A stretch of 64,000 nt of DNA from Sulfurospirillum sp. SCADC. GTDB taxonomy: Bacteria; Campylobacterota; Campylobacteria; Campylobacterales; Sulfurospirillaceae. The position numbers and the translations under genes are program-made. Positions 28,570-38,787 of the stretch are shown here, piece by piece. Each line of letters starts with the position of its first letter. Within the stretch, counting starts at the first letter, position 1. The notes below the pieces were generated by a model. That model was given only the letters and a program-made list of their open reading frames with translations. It was not told the DNA's origin and ran no database searches. The stretch spans positions 106,298 to 170,297 of the forward strand of contig NZ_JQGK01000004.1 of the NCBI RefSeq assembly GCF_000743525.1, given 5' to 3'.

Positions 28570-28741
28570 TTGAATGCTGTCCTTTACATGTTATGTCAAA
28601 TTTTATAGGAGCTGAACTTAATAAGATATTAACTATCCTATTTATTCTTTAAGTATAATAGGAAATTATTCTAAATAAGATTAATTACTATTTAAGATTT
28701 AAATTCATATACTTCTCATATAAACTTAAAAAGGAGAAGAA
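28570..28741. promoter_or_regulatory. Divergent promoter region between the Fur-family gene and cytochrome c peroxidase
   Basis: This is a 172-base AT-rich gap. It contains TTATTCTAAATAA and TATTCTTTAAGTATAATA, imperfect inverted repeats that could be Fur/PerR operators, and CATATAAAC as a possible -10 before the peroxidase. The pieces are AT-rich enough to arise by chance. Confidence 0.35.
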
Positions 28742-29770
28742 ATGCAAATTTCTAAGATACTTAGTCTTTGCGCACTCAGTGCAACCGTTGTTTTCGGGGC
28801 AAACACGCTAGTCGATAAGGTGAAACAAAATGGGATCGAAGCCATTCCTGTAAGTCAACTGGAAGTTTTAAAGCTAATTGATGATCCTAAGGATCCAATC
28901 ACGCCTGCCAAAGTCGAATTGGGCAAAAAACTCTACTTTGATCCTCGTATGTCACGAAGTTCGATCATCAGTTGCAATACCTGTCACAATCTTGCAACAG
29001 GAGGAGTGGATGGTATTAGTGCGGCAATCGGGCATGGTTGGACTGCCAACCCACACCATCTTAACTCCCCAACGGTCTATAACTCTGCCTTTTTTAAAGC
29101 CCAATTTTGGGATGGTAGAAGCCCACACTTAGCTGACCAAGCGCAAGGTCCTGTTCAAGCAGGTCCAGAGATGGCTGCCCCTCCAAAATTGGTTGAAGAG
29201 CGCATAAACTCTATTCCTGCGTATGTCGATGAGTTTAAAGGTGCCTATGGCGATAACGTGAAAATCTCATTTGAGAAAATTACATCCACGATTGCGATTT
29301 TTGAAAAAACGTTGGTTACCCCATCGCGTTTTGATGATTTTTTAAATGGCAATGCAAATGCCTTGAGTAAAGCTGAAAAAGAGGGGTTGGAAGTGTTTAT
29401 GGATAAAGGGTGTGCGAGTTGTCATAATGGCATTGCTTTAGGTGGGACGATGCAACCGTTCCAAGTCGCTGGTAAATATAAATTTGCCCAAGTGGGTGAT
29501 TTTGCAGGGGATAAAAACGGTATGGTGAAAACACCAACACTTCGCAATATCACAGAAACAGCGCCATACTTCCACAATGGAGCGATCTGGACACTCAAAG
29601 ATGCGATCAAAGAGATGGGAAGTACCCAACTGGGCATCAGCATCAGCGATGCAGAGAGTACTAAAATAGAGACATTTCTGAAAGCGTTAAAGGGGAGAAA
29701 ACCAGTAGTGATCTATCCTGAGCTTCCGGAGAGCAGTGAGAAAACGCCCAAACCTGACGCAAAACTTTAA
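28742..29770 (+). CDS. Dihaem cytochrome c peroxidase
   Basis: The 342-residue periplasmic enzyme reduces hydrogen peroxide with electrons from cytochrome c. It has a signal peptide (about 1-20, ending VFGAN), and two haem c attachment sites, CNTCHN at about 80 and CASCHN at about 224. Around them are the family segments LYFDPRMSRSS, NSPTVYNSAFF, FWDGRSPHLADQAQGP and KTPTLRNITETAPYFHNG. The gene has an AAGGAG site. It is divergent from the Fur-family regulator and ends in double-hairpin element copy 2. No partner gene is adjacent. Confidence 0.94.
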   Translation: MQISKILSLCALSATVVFGANTLVDKVKQNGIEAIPVSQLEVLKLIDDPKDPITPAKVELGKKLYFDPRMSRSSIISCNTCHNLATGGVDGISAAIGHGWTANPHHLNSPTVYNSAFFKAQFWDGRSPHLADQAQGPVQAGPEMAAPPKLVEERINSIPAYVDEFKGAYGDNVKISFEKITSTIAIFEKTLVTPSRFDDFLNGNANALSKAEKEGLEVFMDKGCASCHNGIALGGTMQPFQVAGKYKFAQVGDFAGDKNGMVKTPTLRNITETAPYFHNGAIWTLKDAIKEMGSTQLGISISDAESTKIETFLKALKGRKPVVIYPELPESSEKTPKPDAKL

Positions 29771-29800
29771 TAGATTTTTTCAAAAGAGTCAAAAGTTTTT

Positions 29801-29864
29801 GCCTCAAAAGAGGCAAGCTTTAGTGTATAGCGCAGCGTAGGCTCTTAGGCTTTGCCTAGGAGCC
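29801..29864 (+). repeat. Dispersed double-hairpin element, copy 2
   Basis: A short hairpin (GCCTC 29801-29805, GAGGC 29810-29814) is followed by AAGCTTTAGTG and a second hairpin with 11-base arms (29840-29850, 29854-29864) around TTT. The arms differ in sequence from copies 1 and 3 yet still pair. It lies 31 bases after the peroxidase gene and just before the convergent nadD-rsfS stop. Confidence 0.75.
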
Positions 29865-29878
29865 GTTGTTAAATAAGC

Positions 29879-30760
29879 TTACTCTACGCCTCTTACTTTT
29901 TTCATCTCGTCTTCGCGCTCTTTGAGGAAAAGTTCAAGATTGTATTTTTGACGATACACGGGTGTCATAAGGTGAATTAAAATGTCTCCCATATCAATCA
30001 CCGTCCAGTTATCATCGGCGTCAACGTTTAAAAAACTCTCCCCCGCACCTTTGAGTTCGGTTTTGAGGTGGTCTAAAAGTGAAAGACCATGTCTCTCGCC
30101 CATCGTGGTTGCGATCACAACCGTGTTGACAAAATAGTCTTTATTTGTCATATCAAATACTTGTATCTCTTCTGCTTTTTTATCACTTAAAGCAGTGACA
30201 ATTCTTTCGATTCTATTATCCATTGGATTCCTTGTATAAAACGCTATCACTTCATTTTTGATGCTTTTGGGGATAAATCGTGGGTCCAAAAATGAGCGGA
30301 GCTTTGAAGAACTGATATTAACATTAATTGGTAAAATTTTCAAGTCTTTAGGTGGGCTAAAAGTACCTCTGGGAGCTACGACAAATTCTACGTGAGAGCA
30401 AAGCTCGTCATAACGGTTCCATTTGGGCAAAGCGGTAAAACTGTCACTGCCCACAATAAGATAAATCTTGGCATTTTTGTAAAGATGCTTTACATGTAAA
30501 ACGGTTTCGATGGTCGGAACCTGTCTTTTTTGATTGCATTCGTACGAAAAAATCTCTACTTTTTCCATGCCTTCAAACATCGTGGCAAGCCAACGTTGGC
30601 GCATTGGAGCTGGAGCGCAAAAGCTCTCTTTAAAAGGGCTAAGATACGTAGTAACCACTAAAAGCTTGTCAATATCGAGGATTTCAAGGGCTTTTTGGAC
30701 GATGAGCTCATGCCCTGTGTGGGGAGGATCGAAAGAGCCTCCAAAAATAGCTATGTTCAA
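29879..30760 (-). CDS. nadD: Nicotinate-nucleotide adenylyltransferase fused to ribosomal silencing factor RsfS
   Basis: One 293-residue frame carries two enzymes. Residues 1 to about 178 are NadD, with GGSFDPPHTGHELI (HxGH adenylyl-transfer motif), SDSFTALPKWNRYDEL and NISSSKLRSFL; it makes deamido-NAD. Residues 180-293 are RsfS/Iojap, starting MDNRIERIVTALSDKKAEEI and including VIATTMGERHGLSLLDHL and WTVIDMGDILIHLM; RsfS binds L14 and keeps ribosomal subunits apart in starvation. No stop lies between them. The ATG at residue 180 (30223) has its own AAGGA site eight bases upstream, so RsfS may also be made separately. Confidence 0.88.
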   Translation of the reverse strand: MNIAIFGGSFDPPHTGHELIVQKALEILDIDKLLVVTTYLSPFKESFCAPAPMRQRWLATMFEGMEKVEIFSYECNQKRQVPTIETVLHVKHLYKNAKIYLIVGSDSFTALPKWNRYDELCSHVEFVVAPRGTFSPPKDLKILPINVNISSSKLRSFLDPRFIPKSIKNEVIAFYTRNPMDNRIERIVTALSDKKAEEIQVFDMTNKDYFVNTVVIATTMGERHGLSLLDHLKTELKGAGESFLNVDADDNWTVIDMGDILIHLMTPVYRQKYNLELFLKEREDEMKKVRGVE

Positions 30761-30815
30761 CGGTGTGTCTCCATGGACTTTAAACTTTTTTATACATCAT
30801 TTTTGCTAAAATAAT

Positions 30816-30833
30816 TCGCTTTTCTAAAAGCGA
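30816..30833. promoter_or_regulatory. Small inverted repeat upstream of gap
   Basis: TCGCTTTT and AAAAGCGA form a perfect 8-base stem with a two-base spacer, 40 bases before gap and between divergent genes. It could be an operator; it is too tight for a normal hairpin loop. Confidence 0.3.
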
Positions 30834-30872
30834 GTATGGATTAAAACGACTATTATATCAAAAGGAAGACCT

Positions 30873-31871
30873 ATGGCACTCAAAATTGCTATAAATGGAT
30901 TTGGTCGCATTGGAAGATGCGTTGCTAGAATTATTGATTCACGCGATGATGTTGAGCTCGTATGTGTTAACGATACGGCAGATCGTGCTATGACAAAACA
31001 GTTACTCAAATACGATAGCGTCCATGGTGTGTTTCCTGGCAGCGTTGCATTATTAGAAGATGATTATATGCAAATAGGAAAAGCAAACGTCAAAATGTTT
31101 TCAACCCGCGATCCTAAAGCGTTAAATTTTGCAGACTACGGTGTTGATGTGGTTCTTGAATGCACGGGCGCACTTTTAACGCTCAAAGATACCCAGGTGT
31201 TTATTGACAATGGCATCAAAAGAGTCGTTATGTCCGCTCCTGCAAAAGACGATACACCAACCTTTGTGATCGGTGTTAACGAACACACCTATGCAGGTCA
31301 GAGCATTGTTTCCAATGCCAGCTGTACGACCAACTGTTTGGGCCCTGTCGCCAAAATTTTGGATGATGCTTTTGGCATTGACAAAGGATTGATGACAACG
31401 GTTCACTCGTATACCAACGATCAAAATATTTTAGATGTCAAACACAGCAAAGATTTACGTCGCGCTCGTGCGGCTGCGATCAATATGATCCCAACGAGTA
31501 CCGGAGCTGCTAAGGCGATTGGGTTGGTTCTTCCACACCTCAAAGGACGTTTGCACGGACAAAGTGTGCGTGTTCCAACGCCAAACGTTTCAATGGTCGA
31601 TCTTAACGTTCTTCTTAAAAAAGAGACCACCAAAGAAGAGATCAATGCACTCTTTCGTGAGCAAGCCAATGGCAAACTCAAAGGCATTTTAGAAGTCGAT
31701 GTGGAACAAAGAGTTTCTCAAGATTTCGTTACCAGTACGCTGAGTTCCATTGTTGCCTTAGATCTTACACAAGTCATCGGTGGCAATATGGTCAAAGTGA
31801 TGGCATGGTATGACAATGAGTGGGGCTATTCAACCCGTTTGGTTGATATGGCGTTACATGTAAGCAAATAA
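30873..31871 (+). CDS. gap: Glyceraldehyde-3-phosphate dehydrogenase
   Basis: The 332-residue enzyme links glyceraldehyde 3-phosphate and 1,3-bisphosphoglycerate. It opens with the Rossmann motif INGFGRIGRC and carries the catalytic cysteine in SNASCTTNCLGP at about 150, TVHSYTNDQ with the catalytic histidine, and late WYDNEWGYS. Ribosome site AAGGAAG. First gene of gap-pgk-tpiA. A palindrome copy lies in its last codons (31854, Leu-His-Val). Confidence 0.96.
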   Translation: MALKIAINGFGRIGRCVARIIDSRDDVELVCVNDTADRAMTKQLLKYDSVHGVFPGSVALLEDDYMQIGKANVKMFSTRDPKALNFADYGVDVVLECTGALLTLKDTQVFIDNGIKRVVMSAPAKDDTPTFVIGVNEHTYAGQSIVSNASCTTNCLGPVAKILDDAFGIDKGLMTTVHSYTNDQNILDVKHSKDLRRARAAAINMIPTSTGAAKAIGLVLPHLKGRLHGQSVRVPTPNVSMVDLNVLLKKETTKEEINALFREQANGKLKGILEVDVEQRVSQDFVTSTLSSIVALDLTQVIGGNMVKVMAWYDNEWGYSTRLVDMALHVSK

Positions 31872-31886
31872 ACGTAAGGATTAGGA

Positions 31887-33086
31887 ATGATTCGCTCCAT
31901 TAGAGACCTCGATATTGCAGGCAAAAAAGTATTTATTCGTTGTGATTTCAACGTGCCTTTAGATGAATTTACCAATATCACCGATGACAGACGTGTTCGC
32001 TCAGCGATTCCTACGATTCGTTACTGTTTGGACCATGGCTGTTCGATTATCTTAGCCAGTCATTTGGGTCGCCCAAAAGGTGCTGTGGATGAAAAATATT
32101 CCTTAGCGCCCGTTCAAATGAGACTTAAACGACTTTTAGACAAAGAGGTTCTTTTAAGCTCTGATGTCATCGGGAAAGATGCGCAAGAAAAAGCGACACA
32201 TTTACAAGCAGGGGAAGTTCTTTTATTGGAAAATTTACGTTTTCACAAAGGTGAAACGGCGAATGATGAAGAGTTCGCCAAAGCGCTTGCGGACATGGCA
32301 GAAGTGTACATCAACGATGCGTTTGGTGTGTGTCACCGTGCGCATGCTTCGGTAGAAGCGATTACGCATTATTTCAATGAAAAAAGTTCTGCCGCTGGAT
32401 TTTTACTTCAAAAAGAGGTTGAGTTTTCTAAAAACTTGCTTCGTCGCCCAACCCGACCGTTTGTTGCCGTTGTGGGTGGGAGCAAAGTCAGTGGAAAACT
32501 TCAAGCACTGGTAAATTTACTGCCTCGTGTCGATAAACTCGTTATTGGTGGCGGTATGGCATTTACGTTCTTAAAAGCACAAGGGTTAGACATTGGTAAC
32601 TCCTTGGTCGAAGATGAACTTTTAGATGAAGCCAATCGTGTGATGGAAGAGGCAAAACGCTTGGGTGTGAAACTTTACTTACCAGTCGATGTTGTAGCGG
32701 CACAAACCTGCTCACAAGACGCAACGATCAAATTTGTCACGGTTCAAGAGATTCCTAAAGGCTGGATGGGCTTGGACATTGGACCTGCAACATCACGTCT
32801 GTTTAGAGAAGCACTTGCTGATGCACAAACGATTCTTTGGAATGGGCCGATGGGCGTTTTTGAGCTTGAAAAATTCTCCAAAGGCAGCTTTAAAATGTCG
32901 CATGTGATCGCAGAAGCACACGCAACAACCGTTGTTGGTGGTGGTGATACCGCCGATGTCGTCGCTCGTGCAGGTGATGCCGATGAGATGACGTTTATCT
33001 CCACTGGTGGGGGAGCGAGCTTAGAATTGATCGAAGGCAAAGAGCTTCCAGGCGTTAAAGTGCTGAGCCAAAGTGAGACGGAATAA
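31887..33086 (+). CDS. pgk: Phosphoglycerate kinase
   Basis: The 399-residue two-domain enzyme makes ATP from 1,3-bisphosphoglycerate, or runs in reverse in gluconeogenesis. Visible motifs are [43 protein letters not shown], the ATP-binding [11 protein letters not shown] and GGGDTADVV. It lies 15 bases after gap and two before tpiA. Confidence 0.97.
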   Translation: MIRSIRDLDIAGKKVFIRCDFNVPLDEFTNITDDRRVRSAIPTIRYCLDHGCSIILASHLGRPKGAVDEKYSLAPVQMRLKRLLDKEVLLSSDVIGKDAQEKATHLQAGEVLLLENLRFHKGETANDEEFAKALADMAEVYINDAFGVCHRAHASVEAITHYFNEKSSAAGFLLQKEVEFSKNLLRRPTRPFVAVVGGSKVSGKLQALVNLLPRVDKLVIGGGMAFTFLKAQGLDIGNSLVEDELLDEANRVMEEAKRLGVKLYLPVDVVAAQTCSQDATIKFVTVQEIPKGWMGLDIGPATSRLFREALADAQTILWNGPMGVFELEKFSKGSFKMSHVIAEAHATTVVGGGDTADVVARAGDADEMTFISTGGGASLELIEGKELPGVKVLSQSETE

Positions 33087-33088
33087 GC

Positions 33089-33802
33089 ATGATCATTGCT
33101 TCAAATTTTAAAACCAACTACACCAGAAGCTCGGCAAAGGCGTTTATCCAAGCGATACAAGCGTTTGTTGCCAATACCAAAAGCGAGCAACAGGTGCGCA
33201 TTTTTGCCCCTTTTACGGCGCTAGATCGCTTTGATGAGGTTGCGAGTCTTAAAGTGGGTGCTCAAAACTTTTACCCCGTGCAAAATGGCTCGTATACCGG
33301 TGAAATTGGCTTTGAACAGCTCGAAGAGTTTGGCATCCAAACTGTTTTGATTGGGCACAGTGAGAGACGTCATATCTTAAAAGAGTCACAGAGTTTGAGT
33401 GCGCAGAAGTATGATTTTGCCAAAGCCAGAGAGTCTGAGATCATTTATTGTATTGGTGAACCTGCCGAGATTCGTGTGCAAGGCATTGATGCAGTCATGA
33501 GCTATCTGTGGGAGCAGTTTGAAGGCATTGATATTAATTACGACAAACTTATCATTGCCTATGAGCCTGTTTGGGCGATTGGGACGGGTTTAACGGCTAG
33601 CTTGGAAGACATTGAAGAGGTGTTAACACGCCTGCGTGAAAAACTCTCAGCACCCCTGCTGTATGGCGGTAGTGTGAAGGTTGAAAACATTGAAACGATC
33701 TTACATGTAAACGCATGCGATGGTGTTTTGGTCGGAACGGCGAGTTGGAATGAAAACGCGTTTTGCGAGATGATTCGCATCGCAGATAACGTTAAAAAAT
33801 AA
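33089..33802 (+). CDS. tpiA: Triose-phosphate isomerase
   Basis: The 237-residue barrel has the N-terminal ASNFKTN (substrate lysine), IGHSERR (catalytic histidine), YEPVWAIGTG (catalytic glutamate), and LYGGSVKVEN and GVLVGTAS (phosphate binding). It is slightly shorter than the usual 250 residues, as in other Campylobacterota. It completes the gap-pgk-tpiA operon. One palindrome copy (33701) is in frame as Leu-His-Val-Asn. Confidence 0.96.
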   Translation: MIIASNFKTNYTRSSAKAFIQAIQAFVANTKSEQQVRIFAPFTALDRFDEVASLKVGAQNFYPVQNGSYTGEIGFEQLEEFGIQTVLIGHSERRHILKESQSLSAQKYDFAKARESEIIYCIGEPAEIRVQGIDAVMSYLWEQFEGIDINYDKLIIAYEPVWAIGTGLTASLEDIEEVLTRLREKLSAPLLYGGSVKVENIETILHVNACDGVLVGTASWNENAFCEMIRIADNVKK

Positions 33803-33813
33803 GAGGAGAGTGA

Positions 33814-34638
<825 letters not shown>

Positions 34639-34647
34639 GGAAACCGC

Positions 34648-35613
34648 ATGAAATTAGTGCTGCAAAAACTTGGATATGTAGTACTGATGCTCTGCATTAT
34701 TTCTTTGATCTCTTTTGGGGCGATTCATCTCGCCCCGAATTCGTTTTTTGCCAGTGGTGAACTCAATCCCAACATTACTCCCGAATCACTCGAACAACTC
34801 AAACGTGTTTACGGGCTTGATCAATCCCTCACAGCGCAATTTTTCGCATGGTTTAAAGCGATGCTCCAGCTTGACTTTGGTATCTCGTTTGCCAGTGGAA
34901 AAGCAGTGCGCGATGAGATATTAGAACGCCTTCCGATCACCCTTTTGATGAATGTGATCAGTATGATTTTAGTCTTTATGTTAGCGCTGTATTGGGGCAT
35001 CAAATCGGCCATGAAGCATTCAAAGCTTTACGATAAAAGCATCAAGCAAATCGCACTGATCAGCTACGCGATGCCTTCGTTTTACCTGGCACTTCTTCTG
35101 GTCATTCTCTTAGCCGTTCAGTGGAAACTTTTTCCTATCTCTGGGCTTCACTCTCAAGGGATAAGCGAAAGTGGATGGGTTTATCTGTCCGATATGGCGT
35201 GGCATTTGGTTTTGCCCATTTTTGTGATGGTTTTTGGAGGATTGGGGAGTTTGATCTTGTATGTGCGAAGTTTGACACTCAATATTTTAAAAAGCGACTA
35301 CATCTTTTTTGCCAAAAGCAGAGGCATTGAAGGAAAAGCGCTTTTGATGCGGTTTATTTTACCCAATCTGTCCCCTCCGATTGTAACGATTCTAGGGCTT
35401 TCGCTACCTGGTCTCATTGGTGGCAGTGTCATTTTGGAGTCTATTTTTGCGATCAATGGTATGGGATTGCTCTTTTACCAAAGTGCTTTAAGCAGGGATT
35501 ATCCTGTGATTATGGGGATACTCATTATCTCCTCTTTTTTAACGTTACTGGGCAATATGATTGCCGATTTGATTTTAACAAAACTCAATCCTCATTTTAA
35601 ACGTAGAGGATAA
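34648..35613 (+). CDS. ABC transporter permease, DppB/OppB family (orphan)
   Basis: The 321-residue membrane protein has six hydrophobic segments, a long periplasmic region after the first (PNSFFASGELNPNITPE), and the cytoplasmic coupling loop AKSRGIEGKALLMRFILPN typical of peptide/nickel permeases. Substrate-binding, second permease and ATPase genes are not next to it, so the rest of the transporter must be elsewhere or lost. It follows fabI by nine bases. Confidence 0.85.
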   Translation: MKLVLQKLGYVVLMLCIISLISFGAIHLAPNSFFASGELNPNITPESLEQLKRVYGLDQSLTAQFFAWFKAMLQLDFGISFASGKAVRDEILERLPITLLMNVISMILVFMLALYWGIKSAMKHSKLYDKSIKQIALISYAMPSFYLALLLVILLAVQWKLFPISGLHSQGISESGWVYLSDMAWHLVLPIFVMVFGGLGSLILYVRSLTLNILKSDYIFFAKSRGIEGKALLMRFILPNLSPPIVTILGLSLPGLIGGSVILESIFAINGMGLLFYQSALSRDYPVIMGILIISSFLTLLGNMIADLILTKLNPHFKRRG

Positions 35614-35634
35614 AACACTTTAAAGGAAAAAACA

Positions 35635-35787
35635 ATGAAAACGACTCTTTTAACATTGCTTATCGTGGGACTCATGAGTGGATGCGCGACATGGGGAGGC
35701 ATTAAAAAAGATGCCAAAGATGGTGCGGAGTGGACCAAAGAGAAGATCAATCATGGGGCTGAATACGTGAAAGAGAAGACGGAATAA
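35635..35787 (+). CDS. Small entericidin-like lipoprotein
   Basis: A 50-residue protein begins at ATG 35635, preceded by AAAGGAAA. It has a hydrophobic leader ending in the lipobox LMSGC, so the mature form would be about 34 residues with an acylated cysteine and an amphipathic, charged body (GIKKDAKDGAEWTKEK). Size and pattern fit EcnA/EcnB entericidins, small membrane lipoproteins of disputed function. It lies 21 bases after the ABC permease and is followed by a strong hairpin. Confidence 0.8.
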   Translation: MKTTLLTLLIVGLMSGCATWGGIKKDAKDGAEWTKEKINHGAEYVKEKTE

Positions 35788-35801
35788 AGAGAAAAAAGAG
35801 G

Positions 35802-35835
35802 TTTACATGTAAAGCGTTTTCGCTTTACATGTAAA
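35802..35835. terminator. Bidirectional hairpin made from two copies of the palindrome
   Basis: TTTACATGTAAAGCG (35802-35816) and its exact reverse complement (35821-35835) form a 15-base perfect stem with a TTTT loop. It lies between the convergent lipoprotein and nusA genes. Two copies of the dispersed palindrome form most of the stem. It very probably terminates both transcripts. Confidence 0.8.
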
Positions 35836-35840
35836 GACGA

Positions 35841-36965
35841 TTACAGTCCACCAAAAAGGTTTTTAAGGGCGTTTGGATCGCGTTGTTCGGCTAACTCATC
35901 GCTGTTTGGATTTGCATTTGCACTTGCGCCACCTGATTCAACGAGTTCAATTTCAAAACCGGTCAGCATGGACGTCAAACGAATATTGATACCATTTTTG
36001 CCAATCGCTTTTGATTTTTGATCACTTGGAAGGGTAACGATGGCTTTGCCATTTTGAATTTTGACATTGGAGATAATGGCAGGACTGAGTGCGCGCGCGA
36101 TAAAAATTTCAGGAACGTTTGAGTACTCAATACAGTCGATATTTTCATTGTGCAGTTCTTTGCTGACCGCATTAATTCTCACACCCTTGGTTCCAACGGT
36201 TGCGCCCACCGCGTCAATGTTGGGGTGAAGGGAGGTTAATGCAATCTTCGCGCGCTCCCCTGGGATTCTCGCACTGCCGATGATTTTAATCAACTCATCT
36301 TTGATCTCAGGCACTTCAAGCTCTAAAAGAGACTCTAAAAATTTTGGGCTGGTACGTGAAAGTTCAACATACATGCCTTGTGATTTATCGATGAGCACTT
36401 TACGAATCACGCTTTTAACGACGTTACCGACTTTAAATTTCTCGCCTTTAATACGGTTTTTACGTGGCAATACGGCTCTAATTTCTTCAATCTCAATGTA
36501 CGTATTTTCATCATTATCCACACGTACCACGGTTCCAAAAACGGTTTTGCCTACGAGCTTTTGGTATTTTTCAAAAATGTTATTTTCTAAGAGGCGTTGA
36601 ATGTGATACTCTAGCTCTTTTTGAAGCGTTGCAGCAGCTGTTCTGCCTAGGTTATCGAGAGGCAATTCATAGGTCAGTTCATCGCCAATGTCAATCTCAG
36701 GATCAACCTCTTTTGCCTCTTTAATCGCGATAAAATTTTCATTGCCCTCTAGAAGTCTTGCATCATCAGGTTCGACAACGATGACTTTTTGATAGAGTTT
36801 AAGTGTTTTGGTCGCAGGGTCAATCTCTGCACCGTATTCGTATTCTGCGCCGTAAATTCGTTTTGCCGTTTTAATGAGTGCCAAGGTTACGGTGTTCTTA
36901 ACTTCTTTAATGTCGAGCCCTTTTTCATGGGCAATAGATTCTATAATGTCTACAATTTTTTCCAT
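35841..36965 (-). CDS. nusA: Transcription termination/antitermination factor NusA
   Basis: The 374-residue RNA polymerase-binding protein has an N-terminal domain with VTLALIKTAKRIYGAEY, an S1 domain with GTVVRVDNDENTYIEI, then two KH domains with IPGERAKIAL, GATVGTKGVRINAV and AIGKNGINIRLTSML. It lacks the C-terminal acidic repeats of the E. coli protein, as usual in this phylum. It is transcribed alone, with a 250-base AT-rich gap before it, shared with a divergent gene. Confidence 0.95.
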   Translation of the reverse strand: MEKIVDIIESIAHEKGLDIKEVKNTVTLALIKTAKRIYGAEYEYGAEIDPATKTLKLYQKVIVVEPDDARLLEGNENFIAIKEAKEVDPEIDIGDELTYELPLDNLGRTAAATLQKELEYHIQRLLENNIFEKYQKLVGKTVFGTVVRVDNDENTYIEIEEIRAVLPRKNRIKGEKFKVGNVVKSVIRKVLIDKSQGMYVELSRTSPKFLESLLELEVPEIKDELIKIIGSARIPGERAKIALTSLHPNIDAVGATVGTKGVRINAVSKELHNENIDCIEYSNVPEIFIARALSPAIISNVKIQNGKAIVTLPSDQKSKAIGKNGINIRLTSMLTGFEIELVESGGASANANPNSDELAEQRDPNALKNLFGGL

Positions 36966-37218
36966 AAGTTTCCTTAATAAAGATACATATTTTTTATGTC
37001 ATGTGTGTTATTCGCAATGATGAAAAATCAAAATGGAAATTTAAACGATTGCGGTGAAGAGTAAGGATTATAACTAAAATCTTCTTTTATTTTTCTTTAT
37101 AAGAAAGCATCTGTTTGCTTTTAATGAGGAATTTATCGAAAACAAAGTATACTTCGCGATATATCTTTGTGCGTGTTGTACACATACGATAATTTTTGCG
37201 ATAGAAAAGAGGTTTACA

Positions 37219-37461
37219 ATGGAAATCAAATTAGCACGAAATGAAATTAATGGAAAACCAAAGACAATTACATTGGACAAAGTGACAGAGATTATTGAGA
37301 AAGAGGGACAAAAGATTTTTTATTTTGACAAAGAAAATTCTCATAAAGACCTCGTGGCACTGGTCGAGCACTTTGAAGCACAAGGGTTTAGCGTCTATTT
37401 AAGAGACATTCGTTACGGGTTGGGTGAGAGCGATTACATGTACGAAGTACATATCCTCTAA
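37219..37461 (+). CDS. HP0268-family small nuclease-like protein
   Basis: The 80-residue protein matches H. pylori HP0268 as I recall it in length and in pattern (IFYFDKENSHKDLVALVEHFEAQGF, late YEVHIL). HP0268 has been described as a small nicking nuclease with an Smr-like fold. The gene lies nine bases before miaB, the same order as HP0268-HP0269, which supports the match. A near-copy of the palindrome (TTACATGTAC) falls in its last codons. Confidence 0.8.
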   Translation: MEIKLARNEINGKPKTITLDKVTEIIEKEGQKIFYFDKENSHKDLVALVEHFEAQGFSVYLRDIRYGLGESDYMYEVHIL

Positions 37462-37470
37462 GGCTGGATT

Positions 37471-38787
37471 TTGGGTATAGCAGAATCAAAAAAGCTTTAT
37501 ATCGAGACCCTTGGGTGTGCGATGAATGTGCGGGACTCTGAGCACATTATCGCCGAGCTTGGGGATAAAGAAAATTATGTTTTAACGAACAATCTACAAG
37601 AAGCAGATCTGATCTTGGTCAACACCTGTAGTGTGCGTGAAAAACCTGTCAGTAAACTCTTTTCAGAGATCGGAAAATACAACCTTCAAAAAAAAGAGGG
37701 GGCGAAGATCGGTGTGTGCGGATGCACCGCAAGTCATTTGGGCAAAGAGATCTTCAGGCGCGCGCCGTATGTGAGTTTCGTCATCGGCGCACGCAACGTC
37801 TCCAAAATCTCCACAGCAGTTAATACAGAAAAATTTCTCAGCGTCGATACCGACTATGATGAGAGCACCTATGCCTTTGGAGAATACCGCAACAGTTTGT
37901 ACAAAGCGTATGTGAACATCTCCATCGGCTGCGATAAAAAATGCACCTACTGCATCGTGCCCCAAACCAGAGGCGATGAGATTTCTATTCCAGCCGATTT
38001 GATTGTTAATGAAGCTCGAAAAGCAGCCAAAAATGGGGCGAAAGAGATCTTTTTACTCGGGCAAAATGTCAACAATTATGGCAGACGTTTTAGCGGAAAT
38101 ATCGAGCGTTCTATGGATTTTTCAGACCTACTCAATTTGATCAGTGAAATCCCAGAAGTTGAGCGCATCCGTTTTACCTCACCGCACCCCTTGCACATGG
38201 ACGATAAATTTTTAGAAACGTTTGCAAACAATCCAAAAGTCTGTAAGTCGATGCACATGCCCTTACAAAGCGGCTCGACCCATATTTTAGAGCAGATGAA
38301 ACGAGGTTACAGCAAAGAGTGGTTTTTAAATCGCGCATTAAAGCTTCGTGAAATGATTCCCGATGTCTCGATCAGTACGGACATTATTGTCGCTTTTCCC
38401 GGAGAAAGTGACGTTGATTTTGAGGATACGCTTGATGTCATACGACAGGTTAAATTTGAGCAGATTTTTGCGTTTAAATACTCTCCTAGACCTTTGACCA
38501 AAGCGGCTGAGTTTACGAACCAAATTGATTCTGAGATAGGCTCAGCGAGACTGGAGCGCTTGCAGCTTTTGCAAGATGAAATTTTAGATGAAATTGCAGC
38601 AAAACACCTCAATAAAACCTATCCTGTTTATATTGATGAACTTCGGAACAGTGGCTTTTTAGCAGGGCGAAGTGATAACAATGCCCTTGTGCAGATTAAA
38701 GGTGATGAGAGCTTGCTTGGACAAACAATTAACATCAAAATCACCAATCCAAAACGTCTCTCCCTCTATGGCGAAATTGTTCTCTAA
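37471..38787 (+). CDS. miaB: tRNA-2-methylthio-N6-dimethylallyladenosine synthase
   Basis: The 438-residue radical-SAM methylthiotransferase modifies A37 of tRNAs. The N-terminal domain opens [17 protein letters not shown] and contains NTCSVREKP and VCGCTASH (second cluster cysteines); the radical-SAM motif is [11 protein letters not shown] at about 154-164; a C-terminal TRAM domain follows. ALN-type MiaB rather than RimO signatures (GCAMN, VREKP) fix the subfamily. Start is TTG 37471 after AAGG. The next gene overlaps its end. Confidence 0.95.
   Translation: MGIAESKKLYIETLGCAMNVRDSEHIIAELGDKENYVLTNNLQEADLILVNTCSVREKPVSKLFSEIGKYNLQKKEGAKIGVCGCTASHLGKEIFRRAPYVSFVIGARNVSKISTAVNTEKFLSVDTDYDESTYAFGEYRNSLYKAYVNISIGCDKKCTYCIVPQTRGDEISIPADLIVNEARKAAKNGAKEIFLLGQNVNNYGRRFSGNIERSMDFSDLLNLISEIPEVERIRFTSPHPLHMDDKFLETFANNPKVCKSMHMPLQSGSTHILEQMKRGYSKEWFLNRALKLREMIPDVSISTDIIVAFPGESDVDFEDTLDVIRQVKFEQIFAFKYSPRPLTKAAEFTNQIDSEIGSARLERLQLLQDEILDEIAAKHLNKTYPVYIDELRNSGFLAGRSDNNALVQIKGDESLLGQTINIKITNPKRLSLYGEIVL

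Noticed and set aside
36966..37218. Possible RNA gene in the 253-base gap between nusA and the HP0268-like gene
   Set aside because: The sequence is AT-rich without a stable fold or tRNA-like arms; it is most likely just two divergent promoters.
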